Below are positions 13,452-23,939 of a stretch of DNA of 64,000 nucleotides, piece after piece. The notes beneath the pieces were generated by a model. That model ran no database searches and was not told the DNA's origin. It saw only the letters and a list, made by a program, of their open reading frames with translations. Where the stretch lies: contig JASJFT010000221.1 of NCBI GenBank assembly GCA_030770425.1, positions 1-64,000 on the forward strand. Direction: 5' to 3'. A program made the translations under genes and the position numbers. How positions within the stretch are numbered: position 1 is the stretch's first letter; each line of letters opens with the position of its first letter. This DNA comes from Darksidea phi (taxonomy: Eukaryota > Ascomycota > Dothideomycetes > Pleosporales > Lentitheciaceae).

Positions 13452-14084
13452 TAAGAGCTTAATTAGATTAATATTAATATCGATATTAGTAGTAGAGCTA
13501 TAATAATAATTAGTAAGGATATAGTAGTAGTAATTATCTTCTTTAAGTATTAATTTAGTATAAGAGAATATAAACTCTCTACTATTATTAATCTATATCT
13601 AATATTATTCGTATACTTTTATATTCTAGTACTAGTTAGTAATTAATTTATAAAGAAGATATATTATCTTATAATATAGATATTTTAGTATTTAAAGGTA
13701 TTAATAAGTTAATAAATAGAAGAAGCTTTTTAGCTAGCTTATATACTACTAAGATATTCTTAAATCTAAAAAGTAGATCTAAGTAAATTATAATTATTAA
13801 TATAGTTAGTTATAGTTTAGATAAGAAGACTTTATAATTAACTCTTATTAGTTATATATAAATAGAGTAATCTAGATCTATATAAGCTATAAAATAAGCT
13901 AATATAAAGAGGTTCTATAAACGATCTAATCTACTATTCTAGTAAAAGGCCCGTATATAGAAGTTATAAGAATTAAATATTTAATATATAGTAAAAGTTA
14001 TAGATAAGATAAAAGTTAATATAAAAGAAGTAAAGGATATTATAAGATATAGCTTAATAAGATATATACTATACTAAAATATAT

Positions 14085-14472
14085 TATTATAAATTATATA
14101 TAGCTAGAGCTACTAGAAATCGAGTCTATTACTAGTTTAGATAATAAGTATAAGAAATACTATAATATTAATCTTAAATAAAAGATCGATTATAATATAG
14201 ATATATAAATAGTTATATAATAAATCTATAAAACTATATATTTATAATAAATAAAGCTATAAATTCTATAAATCTAAAAGAATTAAATTAATATATAATA
14301 ATTATAAATCTCTTAGATAGTCTTCTTCCTTATAGTAAATTCGAATCTAGATTAATCCTCGTATATTAATATAATTAAACTATTACCTCTATTTCTACTT
14401 CTCTATCTCTACCTTATATATAAATACCCGAATAAGTCTAATTAATCTATTAGACCTAGACTCTATTTAATA
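14085..14472 (+). repeat. Diverged solo LTR of the element 1/2 superfamily
   Basis: About 388 bp that align along most of their length with the LTRs of elements 1 and 2. It starts tattataaattatata, has an internal gaatctagattaatcc block and a ctattagacctagactc block, and ends tttaata. No internal region follows, and no clear 5-bp duplication was found at its ends, so it is either an old solo LTR or a remnant of a truncated element. Confidence 0.7.
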
Positions 14473-16410
14473 AGTATAAAGCTATATAGAAATCTACCCT
14501 TAGACTAATTTATAAGACTAACTTCGGCGATTTATAGATATTAGATTCGTACTATATTATCTAGTTATCTACTTTTTCTTTATATTATCTATAACTATAT
14601 TCTTAAAATTATACTCGTTAAGCTATTAGTTAGTATCCTACTTCTTCGTATATTTCGAGTAGAAATTATCTAAGATAATATTTAAACCGTCTTAAGAGAT
14701 AGACTAAGAGGGCTATAAGAAGAATTAAGTAGTATCCTCTCTTAGTAATATAAGAGTCTTAGGAAGTAGAGTTCCTTAAAGATATATAAATAAGTATTAC
14801 TTATATTTAAGAAGAGTATTTACCTTTTAGTATAGTAAAAATATAAGAATACTTAACTAGTATACTATTTTCTATATTATTAATATAATTATTAATAGTT
14901 ATATAGATAATCTCTTATATTATAAATATATTAAATATAAGTATTACTCTATTTAAAACTATATATAGTAATTAGTAAACTATAAAAATTAGAATCTAGA
15001 ATATTATATATAATAAATCTATCTAAAGATTACTAAGACTAACTTTTAGAATTTCGATCTTATTATTATATTTATAGTACTTACTTAGGGCTTAACTTTT
15101 AAAATCGAATAGCTTAAAAGCTATACTAGCGTTAAGATATAGTAGAAAGATTAGAAAATTACTATAAATAGAAATAGTCGAAAAGCTATATTAGTAGACC
15201 TCTTTTATATAAAATAAAATAATACGTTAGAATACGTAGCTAAATATTATAGATAATTAGAAGTAATAATAAAAACTAGTTAGAAGTAATAATAAAAACT
15301 AGTTAAAAGTAATAATAAAAACTCTTATAAGAGACTAAATCTTATAGCTTAGGATACTAAGTATACTTTAGTCTTTTATAATCTAGTATATATCTAGTCT
15401 TTTATAGTCTAGTATATATTTAGACTTAATAAAATCGATAGTTAAATTACTACTAGTAAGAAAATATAGTAGTATATTAAGGATAAAGTAACTAAAAATT
15501 CTTATAAGATTAATATAGTTAGAAGTTTCTTAATAAATAAGATATAGCTAGGGTATATAAGTCGAATATATAGAAATATAAAAAAATCCTTAGTAGTATA
15601 GATATAACTATAATTATCTTATTAATAGGGAATTAGTCTAATAATACTAAGCTAATTACTATCTTCCCGTATCGCTAAATATAGTAATTAAGAGGAGTAA
15701 AATAGTAAAATATATAGTATATATAATATAAAATCTTAATAGAACTTAATAGTCCTCCCCCTTATAGGTCTAAAATAGGTATTAAAACCTATTATCCAAT
15801 TTATTAACGACTAAGAGGTAATATCTATTAATTAATTATATATCGGCTTATAGCTAAGTTAACCGGGGGAGATTAAAGGAATTAGAAAGAATTAGAAAGA
15901 GAGGGAATAGCCTCTTTATAATCTCCCTTTATAATATAATTAATCCCTAGCTACTAGGCTATATATATAGGTACTATATAAAAAGTCTACCTTTTTTAAT
16001 AAAAATTCTAAAAGTATTATTATCTTCTTTATCTACTCGTAAAGTATCTTAATCTTACTTAAATATTACTTAAGAATTATCTTTACCTCTCTTTAATACT
16101 TATATCTTCGGGACTTATTAACGTATTTAAGACTATTTCTAAGGAATTATTCCGTATAAATAATAAATATACTATTAGACTTCGAGAGTAGTCTATATAA
16201 AGATAGTATAGCTATAATATTCTTACTAAATCTAGTATAGTTAAAGCTAAGGCTCTTAGTCTAAATACTTATAGATATAAGTAAGCCCCTATTTAAAGAT
16301 ATCTAGATTTAGGTTAACCTAGAATATAGTACTAAACGACGCCTCTATACGCCTAAATACTAAAATTTAGAGAAATCTAGTCTAAGGTTTTAAAGGATAA
16401 AATACGGTAG
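14473..16410. other. RIP-altered sequence, unidentified
   Basis: No LTR ends or pol motifs were recognised. A plus-strand frame between roughly 14990 and 15600 reads as plausible protein through TAA/TAG but matches no domain known to me. Short tandem copies of agttagaagtaataataaaa occur near 15258-15320. The gene remnant that starts the island may extend back into this RIP-altered DNA. Confidence 0.4.
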
Positions 16411-16461
16411 TCTACTTGATTCCTACTAGTTAGTCGCTTGTATAAAATAGAGTATCTCTAA

Positions 16462-16863
16462 ATTCTAATTCGTATAGGTACCCTATTACCCGAGGATCTT
16501 ATTCTAGTATACGAGTATATAGATTATTACTCTCTCCAGACAGCGAGAGAGATGCCTCTCTTAGGTAGGTTTAAATCGTTTAACGATACCGACGTGAGAT
16601 TACGAAACTAACTGAAAACAGAGCTAAACAACAAGATTACCGATTTCTTGGAATCTCGCGGAACGGTTATGAGCAAGGAACAGTGGCTCCAAACTTATTC
16701 TCGAGCTTCGGAGGCCTCTAGTTCCTCAAGTGGAACGCAGGATCCGACAGCTCATAGGGTTTCCGAGCAAGGTCCTGCAAGTAGCACGTCAGGCGGGTGG
16801 GTGTGGGACGCACAGGATCAGAAATACAGACGCTGGGATGGTCAGAAGTGGGTTTGGCAGTAG
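16462..16863 (+). pseudogene. Edge gene remnant with Trp/Tyr-rich tail, unknown family
   Basis: Two open stretches lie in the same frame. 16462-16608 includes ATG at 16552 and ends in TAA at 16609. 16612-16860 ends at TAG 16861-16863. A possible 57-bp intron (16565-16621, GT...CAG with a CTAAC just before the end) would join them in frame and give an 84-residue product from the ATG at 16552. An alternative is a short ORF from ATG 16669. The product is Ser-rich in the middle and ends in a striking W-V-W-D...Y-R-R-W-D-G-Q-K-W-V-W-Q tail. The frame continues upstream into RIP-altered DNA, so the 5' part was probably lost to RIP. The terminal TAG would be CAG before a C to T change, and the frame then stays open into the kinase remnant downstream. 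I do not recognise the family. Confidence 0.45.
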
Positions 16864-17364
16864 CTAGAACAACAAGGACTAGTACACGGCTCCATTTCGT
16901 GCTCGAACCTCCTGTTAACGCAAAAAGGCGTTCTTAAAATCGGTAAGGACCTACCTAGTCGCATTACGCCAATGCTAACGCATCTCGGTGCAGCGAATCC
17001 TGAATTATGTTCGAAAAGCAAGCCAGAGAATTCTATGAGTGACACCAAGGCACTGGGTAGAGTGATGAAACAACTCATGGAGAGAGGCACTGATGATGAG
17101 AGGTTTGAGCTGGAAAACCCACGTCTATGGTCCGACCAAGCGCAACATTTTCATTTATCAACAAAGGAAATTTCTGCAACTCAGCTGGCCAAGGTCTGTA
17201 AATCCATCTTTCCTATTCCATTTTAAGCTTAATAGACCCTATAGCATCCCTTTCTACAATTTTCCAAGCAAACCACCGAGCTGGTACGCCTAGTCGCCCT
17301 GGCAGCTGTATCTGCTTATAGATTTTATGGATGCGAATCTAATGCGTCTGGGTTATTGAACTAA
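16864..17364 (+). pseudogene. Protein-kinase-fold remnant, catalytic loop to C-lobe
   Basis: Directly after the preceding TAG, the same frame reads L-V-H-G-S-I-S-C-S-N-L-L-L (about 16879-16917), the catalytic-loop pattern of a group of fungal kinase-like proteins. A G-V-L-K-I-G strand follows. A later segment L-G-R-V-M-K-Q-L-M-E (about 17056-17085) and L-W-S-D-Q-A (about 17128-17145) fit helices F to H of the C-lobe. A phase-0 intron at 17194-17268 (75 bp) then leads to an exon ending in A-A-V-S-A-Y-R-F-Y-G and TAA at 17362-17364, a typical C-terminal end of this group. The Asp of HRD is Gly-Ser here (HGS), so it would not be a normal active kinase. The N-lobe is missing, so this is a fragment. 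Family placement is by motif only. Confidence 0.6.
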
Positions 17365-17438
17365 GTACTGTACAATACTTAATAGTATAACGCAGGGAAG
17401 GAAATATAAGGGTGCATTTACGATATAACTAGTAACAA

Positions 17439-17830
17439 TCATATGTATAAACCCTCAACGAGATTATAGGTGTTGACTACAGATTCAGGACCCAGTTTAC
17501 ACAGTCTCTCAATGAGGAGTGATGCTAAAGCTACCGAAATGGTGCTCTTGTTGCTCGCCGCTGACTCTCCTTGGTCGCGCTCGTCTCGCTTTCGGATGGT
17601 AATGGCCAGTCCTACACACAGCAATCCTCGATTAAGACGTGCATAGCATTTGCTGTAGCGTGTGTTTCGTCGTTTTCCGGCGGCATGTCGTCAAGCCTCA
17701 TGTACGGCTCAGGTGGAATCGTCAGCTGAATGAGTTTTGTGGCTGTGGGCTCGTCCATGGCGATATAGGCAGATAGAGGTGGGCGAGGCGGAGGTAGACG
17801 AGGTGCGGTCGTTTGATAACCCTATTGCGC
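17439..17830 (-). pseudogene. Possible small minus-strand gene, frame-broken
   Basis: A minus-strand frame open from about 17825 includes ATG at 17758 and reads a Pro-rich then acidic segment (M-D-E-P-T-A-T-K-L-I-Q-L...M-R-L-D-D-M-P-P-E-N-D-E) ending at TAG near 17610. A second frame from about 17624 to 17439 continues with a Ser/Ala-rich helix. A frameshift or an unseen intron would join them. A 3' splice-like caatag precedes the first part. There is no recognisable domain, and a chance reading is possible. Confidence 0.25.
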
Positions 17831-18194
17831 TGCCACTCTGCAGCCGAGATAGGTTAACTTGCACTCCACTGCTCGTTCATTTCAGGCACTGTCTTCGTGC
17901 CGCGATATTTCTCGATGTACTATCCCTGATACTCTAGACCAGCTGACAAACTGTTGCCTAGGAGAAAGACTAGAGGCTCAAGTCTGCCTTGCGTGATGGG
18001 GACACGAATGGGTTAGCTCGCTTCCTTTAGGGAGTGGCGCGGTTCCAGCCTGTTGATCAGGATCACGAACCCCAAAAGAAGGTTAATAATCACTTGACGT
18101 GACCTACGGACTTGTATGAATAGCAACGCTTGCGTGCGTGGCACATCTGAGTCTATCATGATAGCATTAAAACACGCGTGACTGTGAATTTCCG
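17831..18194. other. Intergenic, nothing identified
   Basis: Normal composition. A short minus-strand stretch near 17860-17925 could be a further exon of the fragment before it, but nothing supports this beyond an open frame. Confidence 0.4.
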
Positions 18195-18795
18195 CTAGCT
18201 AAAGTGAAGAAGGTTGCTAGCTTGACATGAGCGATGTGGCTCTTGCAGGTATTTCTCACTCGTCTCAGCCCACTCTCGGAGGAGCTTCACCAACTTTACG
18301 ACCTTCTCCGACGCCACCGACTTCTCCAACTTCATCAGCTTCACCCGAACCTCTAGCGTTTCGACCCTCGCCTCCAGATCCCGGTTCATTGTCGTGGTCG
18401 CCGGTACCGAGTTTTCCTCCTCCTATGTATGCATGGGCAGTTGGCATATTTTGTTGAGCATTCGGAAAATAGCTGACCGTTGAGGAAACCTTTCTCCTGA
18501 TGGCCGGACGCCCGTCGTCCGGAATTCTCTCTTCGGAGCACACTCGCTTCCTTACAGGACGTTTTGTGTGTGGACTGCCTTGTGAGGCAGGGCATGACGG
18601 GGATGGCACAAGACCTTGCGGATCGGCCCAACCTACGACTGGCTATAACAAAGATTTGTCAGCACCTAATGGAAGAGATCAATCATAGCGATCTCATACC
18701 TGAGAGTTGACGTTCTCCGAAGATACTTCACCCTTATAGCAATTGTCGTCCTCAATCGTCGTGCCGGAGTCGTTCGAGAGTTGCGAAAGGCTCAT
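18195..18795 (-). CDS. Small three-exon nuclear-type coiled-coil protein, unknown function
   Basis: The model is exon 1 18700-18795 (ATG at 18795), exon 2 18490-18642, exon 3 18195-18422, 158 residues. Intron 1 (57 bp) is textbook: CAG|GTATGA, a CTGAC branch site and TATAG. Intron 2 (67 bp) is AAG|GTTTCC to ACATAG; a GTCAGC donor 14 bp later would also keep frame with a few more residues. All junctions are phase 0. Exon 1 is acidic/Ser-rich. Exon 2 carries two basic clusters (K-R-P-V-R-K-R and R-R-K) that resemble a bipartite nuclear signal. Exon 3 is a heptad-patterned coiled coil (N-R-D-L-E-A-R-V-E-T-L then L-M-K-L-E-K). No enzyme motif is present. The gene stands alone, with no operon-like context. 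It is probably a nuclear dimerising protein, inferred only from composition. Confidence 0.6.
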
Positions 18796-19591
18796 GGTGG
18801 AAGACTCGATAGTGATGCAGCGCGGACGAAGATGGTACAAGCGAGTCCTTTATCGTTCCCAGTGACCCCGTATCTGAGAAAGGGAGGCGCAGCATGCGCT
18901 TGTCACTGACACAGCTTCGGCCGCATGTCTCTCCTCCATGCGTTGCCCCCTTGCATCTCTCATTCCATCCTAGGATGTTCGGAAAAGGGTGTTACTATCG
19001 ACTGCATGGTGGTCATGTCGGCCGCTGTATAGGTAGGTGCAAGGCAGCGCCACCACCAACTCAGGGATCGATGTTTCCGCTTCCCGTGCAGGGTACAAAC
19101 ATGTGAGACGTATGGCCGTTCTTCCGCCCATCACTGGCACCGGCTACGCCTTCCCGCTAGCAAGGGGAGATTCATGCGGAGAGTCATTCCTCCACGGCGG
19201 TTGGTAGATGAGTTACCCCTGATTCTAGGCTGCAGCGAGTGCGGGCTTTATCAGCTGCATCGAGGTTTGAAACTCAGACGTCTCCGGACATGCACCTATT
19301 GGGGACATCAGGATCGCGGGTCAAAAGTTCTTCCGTGACGGTGAAGTATAGCAGGAAATTATAAGTGCACAGATTTCCAGTCTCTCCTTTCGCAGTAGAG
19401 CAGGTAGGCTTGATGATTGTGCTACTTGCCCCTGAAGCTACTAAGTTCCCGGTAGACCTCCAGCGTTCTTCTCCATCATGCGGTGTAAAGGGTACGTCTA
19501 AAACAGAGGCGTTCCTACCACCCATGTGCTAGATAATAGAGTTGCATGAATACGGCGTGGGATGGTGCGCGCAGTATCGACTTCCACTGGC
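18796..19591. other. No convincing gene
   Basis: Several short frames exist on both strands. The best is a minus-strand ATG frame 19525-19274 (83 codons, ending C-M-S-G-D-V) that looks moderately protein-like but has no splice partner I could define. The plus-strand frame at 18894-19106 has no convincing start context or motif. Confidence 0.35.
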
Positions 19592-20116
19592 TCACAGACC
19601 GGCTCGCAAGGCGTTCTTGGGCACTCCGCCCGCTTTGGCGCTACGACTTGCAACAGGCACCCTAGTGGTGCATGGATAATGACCATGAGTTAGCGGAAGA
19701 GCCCTGTTCTGGGCCGACGTAGCATGCAATGCCGTGTCGCAGAGCATCACGTACGGGGCAGCAATGGTCCACCACGACGCCTTCACCAATTCACCCCCCG
19801 CTGCTTTTGCACGTAGGGAGACGAGCAGCGTTCGGCGATGCCGTAATAGGGCTCTACAGTGGGGTTCTTGTTTCGTCCGGCCTGCTTGGGCATATCCACG
19901 GTTTAGATCGTACGATAGGTAGTCGTCTACACTGATTGAAACCCTGCTGTAAGAGGGGTAGGTACAGCTGTTACGTACACCTGGGAGAAAGACAGCGAGT
20001 TTGACTCGGCCTTGCAAGATCCAATACGAATGAGTGGGCTTACTTCCATCGAGAGGAAGCGTGGTTCCTGCGAGCTCGACCCATTCGTAAGAAGGTTCTT
20101 CTCGAAGGATGCCCAT
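19592..20116 (-). CDS. Hypothetical 174-residue reading frame, doubtful
   Basis: This is an ATG-initiated minus-strand frame. Its first half reads like protein (S-Y-E-W-V-E-L-A-G-T-T-L-P-L-D-G, later S-V-D-D-Y-L-S-Y-D-L-N), while the second half is low in structure and rich in Arg, Ala and Thr, so it may be the start of a gene with undetected introns or a decayed copy. Another minus-strand frame just upstream (20368-20138) is also open. The two are in different frames with no clear intron between them. I recognise no domain. It lies downstream of, and in the same direction as, the seven-helix gene. Confidence 0.25.
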   Translation of the reverse strand: MGILREEPSYEWVELAGTTLPLDGSKPTHSYWILQGRVKLAVFLPGVRNSCTYPSYSRVSISVDDYLSYDLNRGYAQAGRTKQEPHCRALLRHRRTLLVSLRAKAAGGELVKASWWTIAAPYVMLCDTALHATSAQNRALPLTHGHYPCTTRVPVASRSAKAGGVPKNALRAGL

Positions 20117-20380
20117 GAATGCGTTTGGGAGACGAAGTCACCACGAAACGAGGCTTGTCGCCGAAGCAGCTGTCACGGGTAGGTCTCCAACCGTCCCCAA
20201 GACACGGCACCGAGGAGTCTGTTGACTCAGAAAAGGTTGAGCTCGCAGTGGGTAGATTCTGAGCAATGTAGCACGTGCATGCTCAAAGCACTTGGAGGTA
20301 AGCCACCGAACGCGAATTACATCACCGCGATCGCAATGTATAGGAACTTGTAGGTTGAGGTTGGGCATATTTCTTGTCAG

Positions 20381-21296
20381 TTACGGCTCCATCTCCTCCA
20401 ACTGTATAGAGAAATCACTACGAAGAGCCAAAACATTGACCCAATGGAAATTATTGACCCATCTATCGGCTGCGGGCAAAATAAAACAACTTATACATAA
20501 TATTTGAGCGCTCAACCCTACCTATCAATTGTTAGAGTTTGTAGGCAGATAACGGGCCCGGCTTACCAAAAGGGTCGTCATACGAAGACGGATAACTCCA
20601 TCCCGGGAGAGCAGAAACGCAACACAAATCAGAACAGATAGTGCCGAGAAAGCGTTGGCACCAATAACTGTCTTGAACAATAGCTCCGAGCTATGATCTG
20701 GCGTAGGGCCTGCCGTTCGGTGACGACGAAGCTGGACAAATGAAATAATGCCTTGCACAATTGAAACGACAGTGACGACTTTCAAGAGTATTGCTTCGTA
20801 TTTTGTCTTGATGGACTGATCTCTATCCAAAATCAGCATTTTTCTACGAGCCTGGCGCTTGACCTACGGAATGTAGTTGATTACGGCGGCGCTTACAGCT
20901 AACCCTAACACCACGACGTATGGTAGGGCTAGCAGCAGCAGCAAGCGGAAAGCCATGAAAGGGCGGAGAAAGCGGGAGAACTAAGATGTCAGTAGTCATC
21001 TCGGACTCATCATGGGATCTTACGTTTGTGCAGGAGATACACTGGAGAGTCCATGAGATGACTAGCTCCGCCCAGCGAAGCTGATCCGCCTTGAACATCG
21101 CATAAATGATCAATCCGACACTGACCGCAAACAAGAGACACTGGGCAGTCCCTAGGACCACTAGAGTGATCTGCAAATAGTAGCCTCGTCCGACCATGTC
21201 TTTGAGAGGTCGGGAGTCGCGGTATGTAATCACGAGACTGAGGATCAGCCCGGAGAGGAGGAAAACAATGAGAGTAACGAGGAGACTGTCCACCAT
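20381..21296 (-). pseudogene. Seven-helix membrane protein gene with one in-frame TAG
   Basis: Three exons join in phase 0: 21024-21296 (ATG at 21296), 20567-20980, and 20381-20521 (TAA at 20381-20383). Introns are 43 bp (GTAAGA, TACTGAC, CTTAG) and 45 bp (GTAAGC, CTAAC, GATAG). The coding length is 275 codons counting an internal TAG at 20864-20866 (codon 130). Hydrophobic segments fall near residues 4-25, 39-68, 72-90 (weak), 101-126, 150-173, 194-214 and 226-245, so about seven helices, with a basic K-R-Q-A-R-R-K loop right after the TAG. CAG to TAG (CpA to TpA) would explain the stop and restore Gln. Splicing out a 33-bp GTAAGC...GTAG segment over the stop also keeps frame but would be unusually short. 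The family is unknown. If the TAG is real, only a truncated three- to four-helix protein would be made. Confidence 0.6.
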
Positions 21297-22646
21297 GATG
21301 AAGTTAAACGATGAGGAGAAGCCCAAAGGGAGAGCCTTATATCCTAGCCGTGCCTATGGGGTCTGTCTCTGTTGAGAATCCGGCCCACCCAGGCTTTCTT
21401 AATACCTTGCAAGTATGATACGTCTGGGCATGCAAGCAGTGTCAGGTTCTCCCATCATTACGCCTCAGATCGTGGCGAAGCAAGCGCTAGCTCGAGCGAA
21501 CGGTAACCTGGTAGATGCACGTCCGTATAGATTCATGGCCAAGCCGAACAGGTTCTCTTCCGCAACACAGCTGGTGAAACGTAGGCCAATCCCAAGACCA
21601 ACTGCCGACCCTGCTTTGTGGTCGTGACACTTCTTCTGCAGCCGTAGAATTGCCGGTAGATGTTATCTCCACCATTGTGCCATGTTTTTTATAAAGATAC
21701 TTAATATGCAGCTTCTAGTCTAGCACTTGCTTGAGCAGGCGGTCGTCCTAGCCGCGAGGAAGGGAAAGTGTAACACTGCCTGGTTGTCCTGAAAAAAATG
21801 TTGTGCGACCGGCCGAGAATTGAAAGGAGAATTGTAAAGGTCTAGCGAGTCTGCCTTGCGTACCGCGTGACATGGGGGTTGCTGAGGCGTATCAGTGGAG
21901 AGGGAGATGGAGAGAATCAGGTTGGATACCAATATCGCACCCGAACGGGTCAGTGCGCTCATCCCACCTGCAACCTTACAACAGATATAGTGGTGAAGCC
22001 TGCACAGCTGCCATCGCTAACCTTACCTTTGTGTCACCCTGGACCGGGTATGATAGATCGTGGCGCCGACGCCTCTTCATGCTTTCCGTCGTATGACACT
22101 CCTATGATCAGGCTTACGACCGCCAGCGTGGGTCTCTTCTGTTTCCAGAACGAAGTAAAGGATCATTCGAGTATCAAGGCGAGCACAGGCGGGGCGGGAT
22201 CAAGCAGCGATATCGCAGGCATGTAAGCTAGGAACGGCTGAAACTCCCAGAAAGGAGGCAGATAGGGGGCTTCGGACCGTCTCCACCAATGTTTCTACTT
22301 GTCTAGGGCGGGGCATAGCCACAAGTACGGAGGCAACGGATCCCCGAGCCAGTTGATTGGAAAGAACTTAACCCTCTTCATGCGTACAGGTCATGCGGCC
22401 CACTACCTCTGCAAATCGCCATGGGTAGTCTTAGAGTTCTAGCATCGAGGCGCAGTTCAGCATTCCCGACGGCATTCCCGACGACAAGGGCTGATGTCTA
22501 TAAGACCTCCGCGAGCCCGTCCTGCTCCCATCTCATACCACTACACATCTCCTTCTTTTAGCCTCTTGAGCTGTTCTTCTTCCCGCAAGCCGAGGGTTTC
22601 ACAGTCTCATCTCAACAACGCTATACTGTAGGAGCAACCGGACAAC
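21297..22646. other. Gene-poor stretch with fragments
   Basis: A minus-strand ATG frame (21962-21720, 80 codons) starts with a moderately hydrophobic N-terminus and could be a small secreted or decayed protein. Minus-strand frames around 22020-22230 read protein-like but contain stops. Plus-strand frames at 21415-21627 and 21867-22226 show no motif. No gene model can be supported. The 5' region just before 22647 is pyrimidine-rich (about 22540-22600), as is common upstream of fungal start codons. Confidence 0.4.
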
Positions 22647-23337
22647 ATGGACAAGGTACGTTACCATATTCGTTCAGAACGCTTCGTGAAGATGCTAAAG
22701 GGATCTAGACCACAGAGGTGCCGAGCCTTAGCTCTCTTTCAATCGTCAATTTGAGCCTCGAGGAGACATCTTGGCCCGAAGACGATGCCGGAGGGACAGA
22801 AGCAGCAAAACCCTTGTGGAGATTAGGGGCCGTCGACACGAGCCAAGCCATTGAACATGCTAGCCAGGTTAGGGAGTCTAGCGCGCTTATGAATTGGATC
22901 CAGTCGCACGCTTCCTCAAAAGACACCGAAACTTCAGGTACTTCTTTTGCCCCTGGTTGGCAAAAACTTCGCTGATGGATGGAATAGACCTGCCCATCTC
23001 CATCTATGACGACGACGAGTCGTCAAGATCCGTTATCGCTGATGACGATGGAGGCCAAGCTATCGTTATCGACAGCCCCGACGAGGAAATGGACGTTAAC
23101 GATGGCCATCGTCATCAGCATTTCCTACTTCGAGCGCATCGTAAACAGGGAGCACTACGGTCACCAGCGATGGTCTACTGGAGATCCAAAGAGTATGAGA
23201 CAAGAAGCGCAGCGAGTCTCATTGCAGCGCGGGAAAAGATGGGGAGACAAAGGCTCGTGCGCGGTTTGAGAAAGGCGTTATGGCGGCTTAAAGAAGCGGA
23301 AAAGAAGCATCAGCATTGCGGCTGCTATGAAAGCTGA
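22647..23337 (+). CDS. Small three-exon acidic/basic protein, unknown function
   Basis: Exons are 22647-22655 (ATG GAC AAG), 22709-22937 and 22988-23337, product 195 residues. Intron 1 (53 bp) runs GTACGT to TCTAG with a GCTAAA branch-like site. Intron 2 (50 bp) runs GTACTT to AATAG with CTGATG. The second junction is phase 1 and switches exactly between the two open frames, which supports the model. The N-terminal half is Ser/Glu-rich, followed by a strongly acidic stretch (Y-D-D-D-E...A-D-D-D-G-G and D-E-E-M-D). The C-terminal part is a basic amphipathic helix region (R-E-K-M-G-R-Q-R-L-V-R-G-L-R-K-A) ending in C-G-C-Y-E-S. No domain is recognised. Charge segregation suggests a nuclear or nucleic-acid-associated protein, but that is only inference. 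Confidence 0.6.
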
Positions 23338-23381
23338 AAGTTGAATGAGCGCGCTGCTATGTATGTTTGATGTGCGCTGGG

Positions 23382-23490
23382 GATGCAATGTTCGCAGTTG
23401 ACGAGGTGCGCCGCTATGGATTCGATATTTGCAGTTGACGATGTGTCTTGCTATAGATGCGATGTTCGCCATCGAGGACGTGGCAGTAGC
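23382..23490. repeat. Three imperfect 37-bp tandem copies
   Basis: Copies begin at 23382, 23419 and 23456 with gatgcaatgttcgcagttga-like sequence and differ by scattered substitutions. They lie 45 bp behind the preceding gene and are probably a small minisatellite. Confidence 0.6.
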
Positions 23491-23649
23491 CGTGGTGGTG
23501 ATCGTGGTCATAGTCGAATAGCGTTTGGCTCCTTTCGTGGGTTGTCTCGGGACAGAGTGCGTCCCGCGACCCTAGGATGGACGTTAAATAGTTTAACGTT
23601 AGTTAATATGATACTAGACTCCTGTTTTTAAGAGCTGCTTGTATAGACT

Positions 23650-23928
23650 TTATTCAAACACTTGAATAAAGCCTTTAGGACCCTCTACTAACTTCCACTC
23701 TCCTGTAACGTCGTAATGCTCTTTCTCTTTGCCTTGCTTGTATCTAGTAATAGTACGTAATGTCTCTGCTGATAGCCAAAACGAGGGGACGGCGTCTCCA
23801 CTAAGTATGCTTTGCACTAGTGGAGCTACCATCTGAATAGTCCGAATGCTCCCAGGATAAGCATTTACTATGTAGGCTACTAGAGCTATTATCTGTTTTT
23901 CATTGAATTTTGTATCGTTACTGGATTT
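23650..23928 (-). pseudogene. C-terminal protein fragment, unknown family
   Basis: A minus-strand frame runs from a splice-like ctaacag (ending 23929) to TAG at 23650 and reads about 92 residues. It begins with D-T-K-F-N-E-K-Q-I-I-A-L-V-A-Y-I and ends G-F-I-Q-V-F-E. It has ordinary globular-protein composition. It lies just behind the stop of the 379-residue gene on the same strand, but no splice donor in that gene gives the right phase. It may be a lost last exon of that gene, a separate truncated gene, or a chance reading; the first is the most natural. Confidence 0.35.
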
Positions 23929-23939
23929 CTGTTAGCTAA

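Larger units (their letters stand above)
1..16410. other. RIP-saturated AT-rich block, left flank
   Basis: CA and TG dinucleotides are almost completely missing on both strands while TA is extremely frequent, and C survives only in CT, CC and CG contexts. This is the classic product of repeat-induced point mutation directed at CpA. Loss of TG removes ATG codons and also TGA stops, so reading frames here are interrupted only by TAA and TAG and no normal ORF exists. The block contains decayed retrotransposons listed separately. It ends near 16410, where the first dense TG/CA sites appear. Confidence 0.9.

Noticed and set aside
1..16410. AT-rich block as a mitochondrial insertion or a simple AT-rich centromere repeat
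   Set aside because: Retrotransposon domain order and CA/TG depletion with CG retained point to RIP-altered elements; a centromeric or pericentromeric position remains possible but nothing shows it.
18894..19106. Plus-strand 70-codon frame with ATG
   Set aside because: No motif, no splice partner and low-complexity Pro/Cys composition; likely chance.
20864..20896. 33-bp GTAAGC...GTAG segment as an intron removing the TAG
   Set aside because: Keeps frame but is shorter than the other introns here (43 bp or more), so the nonsense reading was preferred; not fully excluded.
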